Source: Akkermansia muciniphila (lineage in GTDB: Bacteria; Verrucomicrobiota; Verrucomicrobiia; Limisphaerales; UBA1100). From it: DNA of 50,550 nt. Made by a program: the position numbers and the translations under genes. This document shows positions 1 through 8,935 of the stretch, in pieces. How positions within the stretch are numbered: the stretch's first letter is position 1; every line of letters starts with the position of its first letter. Location: contig CAMDOH010000009.1 in NCBI GenBank assembly GCA_945903605.1, forward strand, positions 1 through 50,550. Reading direction: 5' to 3'. The notes beneath the pieces are model-generated. The model ran no database searches and was not told where the DNA came from. It saw only the letters and a program-made list of their open reading frames with translations.

Positions 1-336
1 ATTCTTTCCGACACGTTCGAGGAGTTCGCTCAACCGCTGATGCGCCAGCTCGACTGGCCGACGATCCTCTGCCACCGGCTCGTGATCGAGAACGGCCGTA
101 TCGTGAACTACAAGCTGCGCCAGAACGATCAGAAGCGGAAAGCCGTCGCCGCGCTGAAGGCGCTGGATTATCAAGTGATCTCCGCCGGGGATTCCTTCAA
201 CGACACCACGATGCTCGCCGAGGCGCATCACGGGTTTCTTTTCCACGCGCCCGAGGCGATCAAGAAGCAGTTCCCGGAATTTCCCGCGCTCGAGGAATAC
301 AACGATCTGCTCGCGCGCATCAAGAATCTGCTGTAG
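1..336 (+). CDS. thrH: ThrH-type HAD phosphatase (phosphoserine phosphatase/homoserine phosphotransferase), 3' part
   Basis: The frame is open from base 1 and stops at 334-336, so only the last 111 codons are present. The visible part has the HAD lysine region (QNDQKRKAV) and the motif III/IV block GDSFNDTTML, which bears the Mg2+-binding aspartates. It ends with the ThrH-like segment HHGFLFHAPEAIKKQFPEFP. ThrH is a cytosolic SerB relative; the Pseudomonas enzyme dephosphorylates phosphoserine and transfers phosphate to homoserine. The nucleophile aspartate motif DxDxT lies outside the window. The gene converges on plsY-gpsA with 38 bases between them. A generic SerB-like phosphatase is the alternative; the FHAPEAI..QFPEFP tail is what favours ThrH. 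Confidence 0.8.
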   Translation: MLSDTFEEFAQPLMRQLDWPTILCHRLVIENGRIVNYKLRQNDQKRKAVAALKALDYQVISAGDSFNDTTMLAEAHHGFLFHAPEAIKKQFPEFPALEEYNDLLARIKNLL

Positions 337-374
337 CGACTGCGACGCTCCTCATCAGCGCGAACTGGCTTCGG

Positions 375-1997
375 TCAATCCTCGGCCTTCGAATCGCGCG
401 TGAGCAGGTTTTGAACCGCCTGAGCCGGTGGCTTGCCTTCGTAGAGCATTGCGTACACTTCGTTGATGATCGGCGTCTCCACGCCGAGTTGGCGCGCGAG
501 TTGATGGGCTGATTGGGTGGTTGGGTAGCCTTCGGCCAAAGGCATGTCGTTTGGTGCCGGTAACGGTTGGCCTCGGCCAATTCTTTCGCCGAGTGCGCGG
601 TTGCGGCTGAGCTTTGAGAAACAGGTCGCCGTCAGATCACCCAAGCCACTCAATCCGGCAAATGTCTCTGCTTGTGCGTTGCGAGCGATGCCGAGTCGGC
701 GCATCTCGGCGATGGCGCGAGTGATGAGTGCGGCCTTTGAGTTATCACCCAATCCAAGTCCATCACAAACGCCCGCGGCGATTCCCATCACGTTTTTGAG
801 TGCGCCAGCCAGTTCGACTCCGCGAATATCGGTGCTGGTGTAGACACGAAAGGTCGATCGATGGAATAATGCCTGCACCTCACGTGCTGTGGCTGAATTG
901 TGCGATGCCACGACAACAGCCGTGGGCACGCCTCGGGCGACTTCGATGGCGAATGACGGGCCGGAGAGCACAGCGTTGTCGGCCAGTGGCATTGTTTGCG
1001 TGAGGATGTCGCTCATCGTCATGCCGGTGTCGAACTCGATGCCTTTGGTGACGCTGATGACTACGCCGGAGAATTGCGGCAGTTGAGATGTGATTGCGCG
1101 CACGAACTGCGACGGCACAGCAACGATGATGTAATCTGCAGTTGAGGCAGCGGTGGTCAGATGTTTCTCAATGCGTACTGGCTCTGGCAACTGGATGTTC
1201 GGCAATCGTTCGTTGCGTCCTGTGTTGGCGATTGTCTCTAATCGAGCGGTGTCATGTCCCCAAAGTGTGACGATGTGCCCATTCTCGGTGAGCAGCTTTG
1301 CAAGTGCCGTGCCCCACGCTCCGGCACCGAGTACAGTGATTCGCTTGGAGGCGCTTTGATTCTGTTCAACTATTTGCATCCCTGATTTGTATTCGGTCCC
1401 TTTCAATAATCGTCCGATGTTGGCTTTGTGTCGCCAGATTGCCAGCAGTCCAAGTATGGCAGCGAGAATGGTGATGATCGGATCTGACTTCGTGAGTCCG
1501 GCAGCAATCGGTAAAGTGACTGCGGCGATGATGGAGGCAAGTGAAACATAGCGGCTCAGAGTGTATACACAGATCCAGATTCCCAATGTGATTCCGATTG
1601 TCAAGGGTGAGAGGGAAAGGAATACGCCTGTAGATGTCGCAATGCCTTTGCCGCCTTTGAATTTCAACCAGCAGGTGAAGTTGTGGCCGAGAATCGCGCT
1701 GATGCCGGCGATGAGCGCGAGTAGGCGGTAGGTTGAGTGTTCACAACCGCAGTCCGGTATCCCCAATAAAAGTGCGGGAATGAAGGCTGCGGATATGAAT
1801 CCTTTCAGCGCATCCACAAACAGCACGAAGATGCCCGGACCTTTGCCGAGGATGCGAATGACATTTGTCGCACCGATGTTGCCGCTGCCGACGGTGCGGA
1901 TGTCGATACCTCTGGCTTTGGCAATGAGGAAGCCAGTTGGAATAGATCCAATCAGATAACCCACCGAAGCGCACAAGATGTAATGGAGCAGTTCCAC
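375..1997 (-). CDS. PlsY-GpsA fusion: glycerol-3-phosphate acyltransferase + glycerol-3-phosphate dehydrogenase
   Basis: This is one 540-residue frame with two complete enzymes. Residues 1-205 are PlsY, a polytopic inner-membrane acyltransferase, with SGNIGATN (38-45), GHNFTCWLKFKGGKGIAT (104-121) and the third conserved loop near 186-204. Residues 218-540 are GpsA, with Rossmann GAGAWGTALA (224-233), VTKGIE (316-321), SGPSFA (345-350), catalytic Lys401 in ELAGALKN, GDNSKAA (417-423) and GLSGLGDLTATC (448-459). GpsA makes sn-glycerol-3-phosphate from DHAP and PlsY acylates it to lysophosphatidate, so consecutive steps of phospholipid synthesis are joined. The linker is only about 12 residues. 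Met207 could be an internal start for free GpsA, but no clear Shine-Dalgarno precedes it. The start is GTG at 1997. Both domain calls are firm; whether the protein stays fused in vivo is not known. Confidence 0.93.
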   Translation of the reverse strand: MELLHYILCASVGYLIGSIPTGFLIAKARGIDIRTVGSGNIGATNVIRILGKGPGIFVLFVDALKGFISAAFIPALLLGIPDCGCEHSTYRLLALIAGISAILGHNFTCWLKFKGGKGIATSTGVFLSLSPLTIGITLGIWICVYTLSRYVSLASIIAAVTLPIAAGLTKSDPIITILAAILGLLAIWRHKANIGRLLKGTEYKSGMQIVEQNQSASKRITVLGAGAWGTALAKLLTENGHIVTLWGHDTARLETIANTGRNERLPNIQLPEPVRIEKHLTTAASTADYIIVAVPSQFVRAITSQLPQFSGVVISVTKGIEFDTGMTMSDILTQTMPLADNAVLSGPSFAIEVARGVPTAVVVASHNSATAREVQALFHRSTFRVYTSTDIRGVELAGALKNVMGIAAGVCDGLGLGDNSKAALITRAIAEMRRLGIARNAQAETFAGLSGLGDLTATCFSKLSRNRALGERIGRGQPLPAPNDMPLAEGYPTTQSAHQLARQLGVETPIINEVYAMLYEGKPPAQAVQNLLTRDSKAED

Positions 1998-2002
1998 GTG
2001 CG

Positions 2003-2032
2003 AATCTATTCTTAGAAACAGGCTTGGCTCAA
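2003..2032 (-). promoter_or_regulatory. Possible promoter of plsY-gpsA
   Basis: On the minus strand TTGAGC (2032-2027) and TAGATT (2008-2003) are 18 bases apart. Only five bases separate the -10 from the GTG start, so a transcript from it would have almost no leader. Both hexamers are imperfect matches. Confidence 0.3.
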
Positions 2033-2074
2033 GAGCGACTTCTCATTGTCGGCATCGATTGAGAATGGCAGACT

Positions 2075-3124
2075 GTGGCCGGAGTGATCGCACAACGGAA
2101 ACACAAATTAATCCGAGTGAGTGTTGTCGGAACAGGCTCGCTTGGAAAAGAACATGCGCGCATTTACAAACAACTGCATGCCGATGGTCTGGTGCATTTC
2201 GCAGGGGTCTATGATTCCGATGGCGATCTGGCGCGTAAACACGCAGGGATCCACGGGGTGACGGCGTTCACTTCGCTCGCTGAAGCAGCGAATGCGAGCG
2301 ACGCCTTCAGCATCGTCACGCCGACATCCACTCACTTTGAAATCGCGACGACTTTACTGGAGCAGGGGAAGCATGTGCTGGTGGAAAAACCGATGACAGA
2401 AACCGCTGCTCAGGCTGCGGCGTTGGTGCAGTTGGGTAAGAAACATTCCTGCATCATCCAAGTTGGCCATGTGGAGCGGTTCAATCCGGTGTTCAACAGG
2501 CTTCAAGAAGTGGCGAAGGTGCCTCGTTTCATTGAGGCTCATCGACTCTCTCCCTATCCGGGGCGCAGTACGGATATCGGAGTGGTGCTCGACTTGATGA
2601 TTCACGATCTCGATGTCGTTCTCGCTTTTGTCCGGTCAAAGATTGTGAGCGTGGATGCGGTCGGCATTTCTGTCCTCAGCACTTCGGAGGATATCGCCAA
2701 TGCGCGGCTCAAATTTGAAAACGGTTGTGTGGCGAACCTCACGGCCAGTCGCATCAGCCCGGAAAGGATGCGAAAGATTCGCGTGTTCAGCGGCGGTGAA
2801 CATCCGAGTTACGTCTCGCTCGATTATCGGGAACAGAAAGGATTTCTCTTCCGTCTGGCGAAAGACGGAGAGAAAGAGACGCCGTTAATCCGCAAACTGC
2901 TCACTTCGGAGACATCGGCAGTCGTCAGTGAATTTGCCGGTAAACGAATCGTTCGAGAGCCTGTTCAAATCGAGCGAGAGGAACCATTGAAACTCGAGTT
3001 GATCCATTTCATCGAGTGTGTCGAGCTTCGCCAGATACCGATTGTTAGCGGCGAAGAAGCAGTGAAGACCATTGAGTTGGCTCTCGAAATTACGAGAATC
3101 ATTCAATCTGAGGGGTCGCGTTGA
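2075..3124 (+). CDS. Gfo/Idh/MocA-family NAD(P)-dependent oxidoreductase (GnnA-like), coupled to lpxB
   Basis: This is a cytosolic two-domain dehydrogenase of 349 residues. The N-terminal Rossmann domain has GTGSLGKEH (19-27), and EKP (104-106) carries the family lysine. GHVERFNP (131-138) and DLMIHDLD (173-180, with the family catalytic His177) lie in the substrate domain. The stop overlaps the lpxB start (TGATG), so the two are probably translationally coupled. Related oxidoreductases commonly sit beside lpxA/lpxB; in organisms with 3-amino-glucosamine lipid A, GnnA oxidises UDP-GlcNAc at C3 before GnnB transaminates it. GnnA activity here is inferred from neighbourhood only, and no GnnB-type aminotransferase is in the window. 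The start is GTG 2075; GTG 2084 is an alternative. No strong Shine-Dalgarno is visible. Confidence 0.8.
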   Translation: MAGVIAQRKHKLIRVSVVGTGSLGKEHARIYKQLHADGLVHFAGVYDSDGDLARKHAGIHGVTAFTSLAEAANASDAFSIVTPTSTHFEIATTLLEQGKHVLVEKPMTETAAQAAALVQLGKKHSCIIQVGHVERFNPVFNRLQEVAKVPRFIEAHRLSPYPGRSTDIGVVLDLMIHDLDVVLAFVRSKIVSVDAVGISVLSTSEDIANARLKFENGCVANLTASRISPERMRKIRVFSGGEHPSYVSLDYREQKGFLFRLAKDGEKETPLIRKLLTSETSAVVSEFAGKRIVREPVQIEREEPLKLELIHFIECVELRQIPIVSGEEAVKTIELALEITRIIQSEGSR

Positions 3125-4284
3125 TGATCGAGGGGAAACGATTCATGGTGATTGCTGGGGAGTCGAGCGGCGATTTCTTGGCTGCAGAATTAATTCGTGC
3201 AATCCAAACGCGCTCGCCAAATTCTACATTCTTTGGAGCTGGTGGAGAACGAATGGCAAGTGTGGGTGCCGAGGTGATCGTGGACATGACCCGCCACTCG
3301 GTCATCGGAATCTGGGAGGCAATTTTGAACTACACAAAGTTCAAACGCCTGTTCAACCAACTGATTCGATTGGCATTTGAGCGTAAACCCGATTGCATCA
3401 TCTGTGTCGATTTTTCCGGATTCAATCGGCGCTTCGCCAGAAAGATTCGGAAGGATCTCATTTTCTGCCGCGAGTTGTACCCCCACTGGACACCGAAGAT
3501 TATCCAACTGGTCTCGCCGCAAGTCTGGGCATCAAGGCCGGGTCGCGCCAAGACTCTCGCTGAGGATTTGGATTTATTGCTCAGTATCATCCCGTTTGAA
3601 AAAACATGGTACGCGAAACACACCCCTCGATTGCATGTTGAGTTTGTCGGGAATCCATTGATTGATCGCCACGCCAATATCGCCGTATCGTCACTCCCAT
3701 CCCCTCTGCCGCTCATCTCATTGTTGCCAGGAAGTCGGGAGGCTGAGTTTACTCGGCATTTGCCTGTGATGATCGGAGCGGTAAAGAAAATCAGAAACGT
3801 TCGCCCTGTGCAGTTCTCGCTTGTGCTTCAGAATGCGGCATGGATTGCCGAAGCGAAACGGCTTGGGGCAACGATCGAAAATGGAATCGATATTCAAACA
3901 GGGACTGTCGCCGAGTCGTTGAGCCATTCACAGCTTGCCATTGCGGCTACCGGGACTGTGACGCTCGAATGTGCGCTATTTGGTGTGCCGACCGTGTGCA
4001 TGTACAAAACTTCTTGGACAACGTATCAGGTGGCCAAACGGATCATCAGTGTCCAATATCTGGCCATGCCGAATCTATTGGCGAAGGAAGAACTGTTTCC
4101 TGAATTCGTTCAGAATCGCGCCACAGCCGACAATATTTCCAGGGCGGCATTGGAATTATTGGCGGATGTGCAGCGTTGCGATCAAATCAGGACGAAATTG
4201 AAAGCAGTTGTCGAATCGCTTGGTTCGCCCGGAGCCAGTGTGCGAGCGGCCGATGCTGTTCTCAATCTTTTCAAGACTTCATGA
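3124..4284 (+). CDS. lpxB: Lipid-A-disaccharide synthase
   Basis: The protein has 386 residues, normal for LpxB, a peripheral inner-membrane GT19 glycosyltransferase. It joins UDP-2,3-diacylglucosamine and lipid X to the lipid A disaccharide. Motifs seen are AGESSGD (11-17), VSPQVWA (130-136), LPGSRE (201-206) and the C-terminal donor-site block GTVTLECALFGVPTV. The ATG at 3124 overlaps the previous stop by one base; a TTG directly before it (3121) is less likely. Its stop overlaps the next ATG (ATGA, 4281-4284). Its presence indicates a lipid A-bearing outer membrane. Other lpx genes are not in the window. Confidence 0.95.
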   Translation: MIEGKRFMVIAGESSGDFLAAELIRAIQTRSPNSTFFGAGGERMASVGAEVIVDMTRHSVIGIWEAILNYTKFKRLFNQLIRLAFERKPDCIICVDFSGFNRRFARKIRKDLIFCRELYPHWTPKIIQLVSPQVWASRPGRAKTLAEDLDLLLSIIPFEKTWYAKHTPRLHVEFVGNPLIDRHANIAVSSLPSPLPLISLLPGSREAEFTRHLPVMIGAVKKIRNVRPVQFSLVLQNAAWIAEAKRLGATIENGIDIQTGTVAESLSHSQLAIAATGTVTLECALFGVPTVCMYKTSWTTYQVAKRIISVQYLAMPNLLAKEELFPEFVQNRATADNISRAALELLADVQRCDQIRTKLKAVVESLGSPGASVRAADAVLNLFKTS

Positions 4285-5273
4285 AAGCGGCATTCATCGA
4301 AATGACCGGTGCTCCAGATGTGATTCAATTTGGAGATCGTCCAGAACCACGGCCCGCCACTCAACAACTGCTCATCCGTGTGGGCGCAGTCGCGGTGAAT
4401 CCGATCGACACTTACATCCGATCTGGCTTGATCAAATTGCCTGCCCCTTTTCCGTATGTCATCGGTTGCGATTTTGCGGGTACCGTCGAATCACTCGGCA
4501 GTGATGTGAGCCGATTCAATGTTGGCGACCGTGTTTGGGGTTCCAATCAAGGATTGATGGGGCGACAAGGAACATTTGCGGAGCTGATTGTTGTTGATGA
4601 ACAATGGGCGTATCCGATCCCGAAATTCATCACGGAAGAGACCGCCGCCGCAGTATCACTCGTTGGAATCACAGCGCATCTTGGCCTGGTTGGTCGCGCA
4701 GATTTGAAGCGAGGTGAAACGATATTTGTCAATGGAGGAGCAGGGGGAGTCGGCTCGATGGTAGTTCAAATTGCCAAGGCGATTGGCGCACGAGTCATTG
4801 CCACCGCCGGAAGTGATGAGCGAGTGGCGAAGTGCCTCTCATTCGGTGCCGATGTCGCCATCAATTATCAGTCACAAAATCTTTCCGACGAAATTCGGAA
4901 GAGCGCTCCCGATGGGATCAATGTCTACTGGGAAACTCGGAGGGATGCGGATTTTGATTTTGCCGTTCCCCTTCTTGCACAGGGTGGGCGGATGATTCTA
5001 ATGGCCGGTCGGGATGCCCGTCCTGTTTTTCCTGCTGGACCATTCTATGTGAAAGACTGCGCCTTGCACGGATTTGCGATGTTCAATTCGCCTGCGCTTG
5101 CACAGCGACAAGCGGCTGAAGACATCAACCGTTTGTTGAGTGAAGGTAAGATTCGGGCGAATATCGACCGAGTCTTGCTCCTGTCCGATGCTGCCGAGGC
5201 GCACCGACTACAGGAAGAGAATACACTCGGTAAGGCGGGGACACTCGCCGGCAAAATTGTTCTTAGGTCATGA
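4281..5273 (+). CDS. Zinc-free MDR-family NADPH:quinone oxidoreductase
   Basis: This 330-residue protein is a medium-chain dehydrogenase/reductase of the zeta-crystallin/QOR type. The N-terminal GroES-like domain includes NPIDTYIRSG (40-49) and IGCDFAGTVE (61-70). The NADPH site is NGGAGGVGS (151-159), followed by the usual second Rossmann strand ATAGSDE. No structural-zinc cysteine cluster is seen, as expected for this subgroup. The family reduces quinones or other activated carbonyls in the cytosol with NADPH; the substrate cannot be read from sequence. ATG 4281 overlaps the lpxB stop (ATGA) and fits the MKAAFIEMTG family N-terminus, so longer upstream in-frame extension is rejected. It also overlaps the next gene by four bases. 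Confidence 0.9.
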   Translation: MKAAFIEMTGAPDVIQFGDRPEPRPATQQLLIRVGAVAVNPIDTYIRSGLIKLPAPFPYVIGCDFAGTVESLGSDVSRFNVGDRVWGSNQGLMGRQGTFAELIVVDEQWAYPIPKFITEETAAAVSLVGITAHLGLVGRADLKRGETIFVNGGAGGVGSMVVQIAKAIGARVIATAGSDERVAKCLSFGADVAINYQSQNLSDEIRKSAPDGINVYWETRRDADFDFAVPLLAQGGRMILMAGRDARPVFPAGPFYVKDCALHGFAMFNSPALAQRQAAEDINRLLSEGKIRANIDRVLLLSDAAEAHRLQEENTLGKAGTLAGKIVLRS

Positions 5274-8029
5274 ACTCGCCACGTAAACACGCCGCCCTGT
5301 TAGTTTGCTCAGCATTATTGCTGACGATGGAAACTGCGACGTCGGCGGACAGTGCAGGGATGGAACTTTTCGAGAAACAGATTCGCCCTGTGCTCGTCGA
5401 GCGTTGTTACGAATGTCATAGCGAAGCTGGAAAAGCAAAAGGCGGACTTAAATTGGACACTCGTGACTATCTTCGAAAGGGTGGTGTTTCTGGAGTTGTC
5501 ATTGTACCGGGGCGCCCGGAACAAAGCCTCCTGATCAAAGCGATCAAGCAATCAGGCGCATTGAAAATGCCGGCGAAGGGAAAACCATTATTATCTCAAC
5601 AGGTCGCCGCATTTGAAACTTGGATCCGAATGGGAGCGCCTGATCCGCGCGATAAATCTCTTACGATGGGACCACCGCTCTCTGATCCGGAAAAGGTTCG
5701 CAATCACTGGGCGTTTTTGACGGTCAAGAATCCGCCAATTCCAAAAACACGGACGGCCAAAAATGGGGCCTCTCCAATCGACGCTTTTATTCTTGCCAGA
5801 TTGGAACTCAATCAACTCTCTCCATCACCTTCAGATGACAAGCGCACGTTGATTCGTCGCGCTGCATTTGATCTCACCGGATTGCCGCCGACGATGGCAG
5901 AGGTGGAATCTTTTCTTGCGGATAACGCCGCCGATTCTTTTTCTAGGTTGATCGATCGTTACCTCGCCTCGCCTCGCTATGGTGAGCGCTGGGCGCGCCA
6001 TTGGTTGGATGTGGCGCGGTATGCGGACAACAAGGGTTACGTCGGCGTGAATGTCGAGCGACGTTTTCCGTATTCCTACACATATCGGGATTATGTCATC
6101 CGCTCCTTCAATGAAGATCTGCCGTACGACCGATTTATTTTGGAACAGATCGCCGCAGACCAGCTTCCTTTGGGCGATGACAAACGCGCACTCGCTGCGA
6201 TGGGTTTCCTCACGCTTGGGCGCCGTTTCATCGGAAATACACATGACATCATCGATGACAGAATTGATGTTGTGACGCGCGGCTTCATGGGATTGACGGT
6301 CACGTGTGCTCGTTGCCATGACCACAAGTACGACCCTATCCCGACCGCCGATTACTATTCGCTTTATGGTGTATTTGCCAGTTCCACCGAGCCGACAGAT
6401 TTGCCGCTCATTTCGACGCCGAAGGATTCCGCAACTTTTCTTGAATTCGAACGTGAACTCAAATCCCGCGAAGCTGCGTTGAAACAAGATCGTCAGCGCA
6501 ACAAAGAGGCGATCATTCAGGAAATTCAAAAACCTGCCACGCTCGCAAACTATCTCCTCATTGGACAGAGCTTGATTGGAGCGAATGATGCAGCGGTTCG
6601 TGCATCGGCTGAAAAGAATGACCTTCGATTCTATTTCCTGACTCGTTGGAAGAATTATCTGAAGGACACAAAGAAAACGCCCCACCCGATTCTTCATCCG
6701 TGGCACACATTCGCCTCATTGCCAGAAAATCAGTTTGCTGAGAATGCCGCGAAGGTCATCGAATCGTTTAGCAATGGACAACTTGGACAGCAATTGAACC
6801 CAATTGTTATCAAAGCTGTTTCTGATCCCGCACCGCGTTCACTCAAGGAAGTGTCGGAACGATACGCACAATTGTTCGGCCGCTTCACTCAAAGCGCTGC
6901 GGTGCCCGATCCCGCGCAGGAATCATTACGGCAAGCGTTGCGCTCCATTGGCGCACCCTTGGAATTTCCAGATAATGATCTTGAGAACGCGCTCAATCGC
7001 GCCGAGAAAGACGCCCTTCGCAAATTTCAGACCAAAGTTGAGGAATGGAAAATCAACAGTCCAGCAGCTCCCCCGCGAGCACATGTCTTGAATGATCTTC
7101 CACAGCCTGTTGCGCCAGTCGTGTTCGTTCGCGGAAATCCGGGTAACCGGGGACCAACAATTCCGCTCCAATTTCCACAAATTGTTTCAGGTCGAGACCG
7201 CCCGTCATTCACGAATGGGAGTGGCCGTTTGGAAATGGCCAAATCGATTGCGAGCGCTGAGAACCCATTAACTGCTCGTGTGATCGTGAATCGTGTTTGG
7301 ATGCATCATTTTGGACAGGGATTGGTTCCGACACCGAGTGATTTTGGTTTGCGCGCTGAGTCGCCCACGCATCCTGAGCTTCTCGATTACCTCGCATGGC
7401 GATTTATGGCAGAAGGTTGGTCGATCAAAAAACTTCATCGTTGGATCATGCTTTCGGCTACCTATCAGCAAACCAGTACCGACAGGCCTGATGCTCTTCT
7501 CAAAGACCCTAATAATCTCTTACTCGCGAAATACAATCGGCAGCGGCTCAGTTTTGAATCGTTGCGCGATTCTGTCCTTCAAGTCTCGGGTCGTTTGGAT
7601 CTCACCATGGAAGGTCAACCAGTGGACATCGCCGGTGCGAACCCATCGCTGCGTCGCACCATTTATGGGTTCATTGACCGGCAGAATCTACCGGGACATT
7701 TCCGCACATTCGACTTCGCAAATCCTGACGCGCACAGCCCACAGCGCTTCGCCACCACGGTTCCACAACAGGCGCTCTACTTCATGAACAGTAGTTTCAT
7801 TTTTGTTCAATCTTCTGCCATTGTTGAACGGCCAGAATTCAAGTCGTTGCCTGATTCCAAATCAAAGATCTATTGGCTCTACTCACTGATCTTCCAAAGA
7901 ATTCCCAGTCATGAAGAATTGGCTGACTCCATCGGATTTGTTGGGGTTGCAAACGCCGATCCCATAGTTGTGTGGCGAGAACTGGCTCAAACTCTCATCC
8001 AATCCAACGAGTTTTATTTCATCGATTAG
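5270..8029 (+). CDS. Secreted PSCyt1/DUF1549/DUF1553 (PSD1) c-type cytochrome protein, unpaired
   Basis: This 919-residue protein is of a kind greatly expanded in Planctomycetota and Verrucomicrobiota. Residues 1-26 look like a signal peptide. Heme motif CYECH (46-50) lies in a PSCyt1 domain (about 35-105). DUF1549 (about 160-390) includes the second motif CARCHDHKYDPI. DUF1553 is about 655-890, with NPLTARVIVNRVWMHHFGQG and GWSIKKLHRWIMLSATYQQ. The export signal and CxxCH motifs place it outside the cytoplasm. Its biochemical role is not established; electron transfer linked to polysaccharide breakdown has been proposed for such proteins. Relatives are normally followed by a DUF1501 gene, but here the next gene is on the other strand. 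ATG 5270 overlaps the quinone oxidoreductase stop. Its stop overlaps the convergent gene by four bases. Confidence 0.92.
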   Translation: MNSPRKHAALLVCSALLLTMETATSADSAGMELFEKQIRPVLVERCYECHSEAGKAKGGLKLDTRDYLRKGGVSGVVIVPGRPEQSLLIKAIKQSGALKMPAKGKPLLSQQVAAFETWIRMGAPDPRDKSLTMGPPLSDPEKVRNHWAFLTVKNPPIPKTRTAKNGASPIDAFILARLELNQLSPSPSDDKRTLIRRAAFDLTGLPPTMAEVESFLADNAADSFSRLIDRYLASPRYGERWARHWLDVARYADNKGYVGVNVERRFPYSYTYRDYVIRSFNEDLPYDRFILEQIAADQLPLGDDKRALAAMGFLTLGRRFIGNTHDIIDDRIDVVTRGFMGLTVTCARCHDHKYDPIPTADYYSLYGVFASSTEPTDLPLISTPKDSATFLEFERELKSREAALKQDRQRNKEAIIQEIQKPATLANYLLIGQSLIGANDAAVRASAEKNDLRFYFLTRWKNYLKDTKKTPHPILHPWHTFASLPENQFAENAAKVIESFSNGQLGQQLNPIVIKAVSDPAPRSLKEVSERYAQLFGRFTQSAAVPDPAQESLRQALRSIGAPLEFPDNDLENALNRAEKDALRKFQTKVEEWKINSPAAPPRAHVLNDLPQPVAPVVFVRGNPGNRGPTIPLQFPQIVSGRDRPSFTNGSGRLEMAKSIASAENPLTARVIVNRVWMHHFGQGLVPTPSDFGLRAESPTHPELLDYLAWRFMAEGWSIKKLHRWIMLSATYQQTSTDRPDALLKDPNNLLLAKYNRQRLSFESLRDSVLQVSGRLDLTMEGQPVDIAGANPSLRRTIYGFIDRQNLPGHFRTFDFANPDAHSPQRFATTVPQQALYFMNSSFIFVQSSAIVERPEFKSLPDSKSKIYWLYSLIFQRIPSHEELADSIGFVGVANADPIVVWRELAQTLIQSNEFYFID

Positions 8030-8934
8030 CTTCGCAGAGTTTTCTGTAGAATTGAAAAGAGTCGATCGATTTCAAGTTGGGTTTCGGAATCAAGTTCCCA
8101 CAGATAAGGTTTGCGCCGTCGCACACTGCGAAAGATACCGCGTTTCACCATGAGATATTTTTCAATGGCTAAAAACCCATCCAAACCCGCTTGCATCTGC
8201 AAGGTGACAATCGCGCAGATGGGAAAGTAGATCTCGTATGCCAATTTCATTTTCTTAGATTGCAGCGCGTTCCACAGGCAAATAATTCCATCGAGCAAAT
8301 CCATGCCGGGCATGGTGCCGACTACGCCACGCCGATGACAGTCAACCAACAATACTCCTCCTGATCCATCGAACATCCTCGCGCGACGATTACTTGCATC
8401 ACGTAGCAGAGAAATATTGGGGCCGATGGGAGATGATTCAGGTTTGAAAAGTATTTTGGATGCACCGAATTGCTTCAGCAAAGCGATCTGAACGCTCAAG
8501 GGGATTGTTTTCCCGACATACCCGGATGCGTCCTGAACGATTAACGGACGATCAGTGGCGCGTGCAATAGCGCTGAAGTAATCGATCAATCCAGAATCCG
8601 ATAACGCAGTTGTTGTCGGTGGGATTGCCATCACAGCCGAACAGGCTGCTTTGTCAGCTTCAGTCGCCCAAAAGACCGCCTGCTTCGTGCTTTCGGCGCC
8701 GACACTCATGACAAATGTTCCGCGATCTTTTATCAGTGTCGGTAACAGTTGTGTGAGATGAAGTCGCTCATCAGTCGTGAGCCGAATCAACTCGCTCACC
8801 ATTCCTGTGCAACAGCCATCGGCTCCTAGCTCGAATGCCCAATCGATCTGGCGTTTCAAAATACGTTCATCGATCTCGTCGCGATCGTTAAACGGAGTGT
8901 GAAGAATGGGCAAAACGCCCTTGGGAGTATTCAT
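8026..8934 (-). CDS. DapA/NanA-superfamily lyase or aldolase, variant without the usual Tyr
   Basis: This is a 302-residue TIM-barrel protein of the dihydrodipicolinate synthase/N-acetylneuraminate lyase superfamily. Lys164 in ILFKPES is placed as the Schiff-base lysine. TGMVSE (43-48) stands where the pyruvate-binding TTGES loop is. The usual YN motif that carries the catalytic Tyr reads QD in IVQDASGYVG (132-141), so the chemistry may differ from true aldolases. It is the last gene of a putative sugar-acid operon, one base after the galactonate-dehydratase-like gene, so cleavage or further dehydration of a 2-keto-3-deoxy sugar acid is a reasonable inference. The start is ATG 8934 (MNTPKGVLPILHTPF); the frame is open further upstream but that part only shadows the neighbour. 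Confidence 0.8.
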   Translation of the reverse strand: MNTPKGVLPILHTPFNDRDEIDERILKRQIDWAFELGADGCCTGMVSELIRLTTDERLHLTQLLPTLIKDRGTFVMSVGAESTKQAVFWATEADKAACSAVMAIPPTTTALSDSGLIDYFSAIARATDRPLIVQDASGYVGKTIPLSVQIALLKQFGASKILFKPESSPIGPNISLLRDASNRRARMFDGSGGVLLVDCHRRGVVGTMPGMDLLDGIICLWNALQSKKMKLAYEIYFPICAIVTLQMQAGLDGFLAIEKYLMVKRGIFRSVRRRKPYLWELDSETQLEIDRLFSILQKTLRS

Positions 8935-8935
8935 A

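Noticed and set aside
2040-2066. TTCTCA/TGAGAA inverted repeat upstream of the oxidoreductase gene
   Set aside because: Only six bases per arm with a 14-base loop and no promoter nearby to give it meaning; expected by chance.
5831-6706. 291-codon open frame opposite the PSCyt1/DUF1553 gene
   Set aside because: Antisense shadow of a well-supported protein; no recognisable motifs, and rich in Arg/Cys/His as such shadows are.
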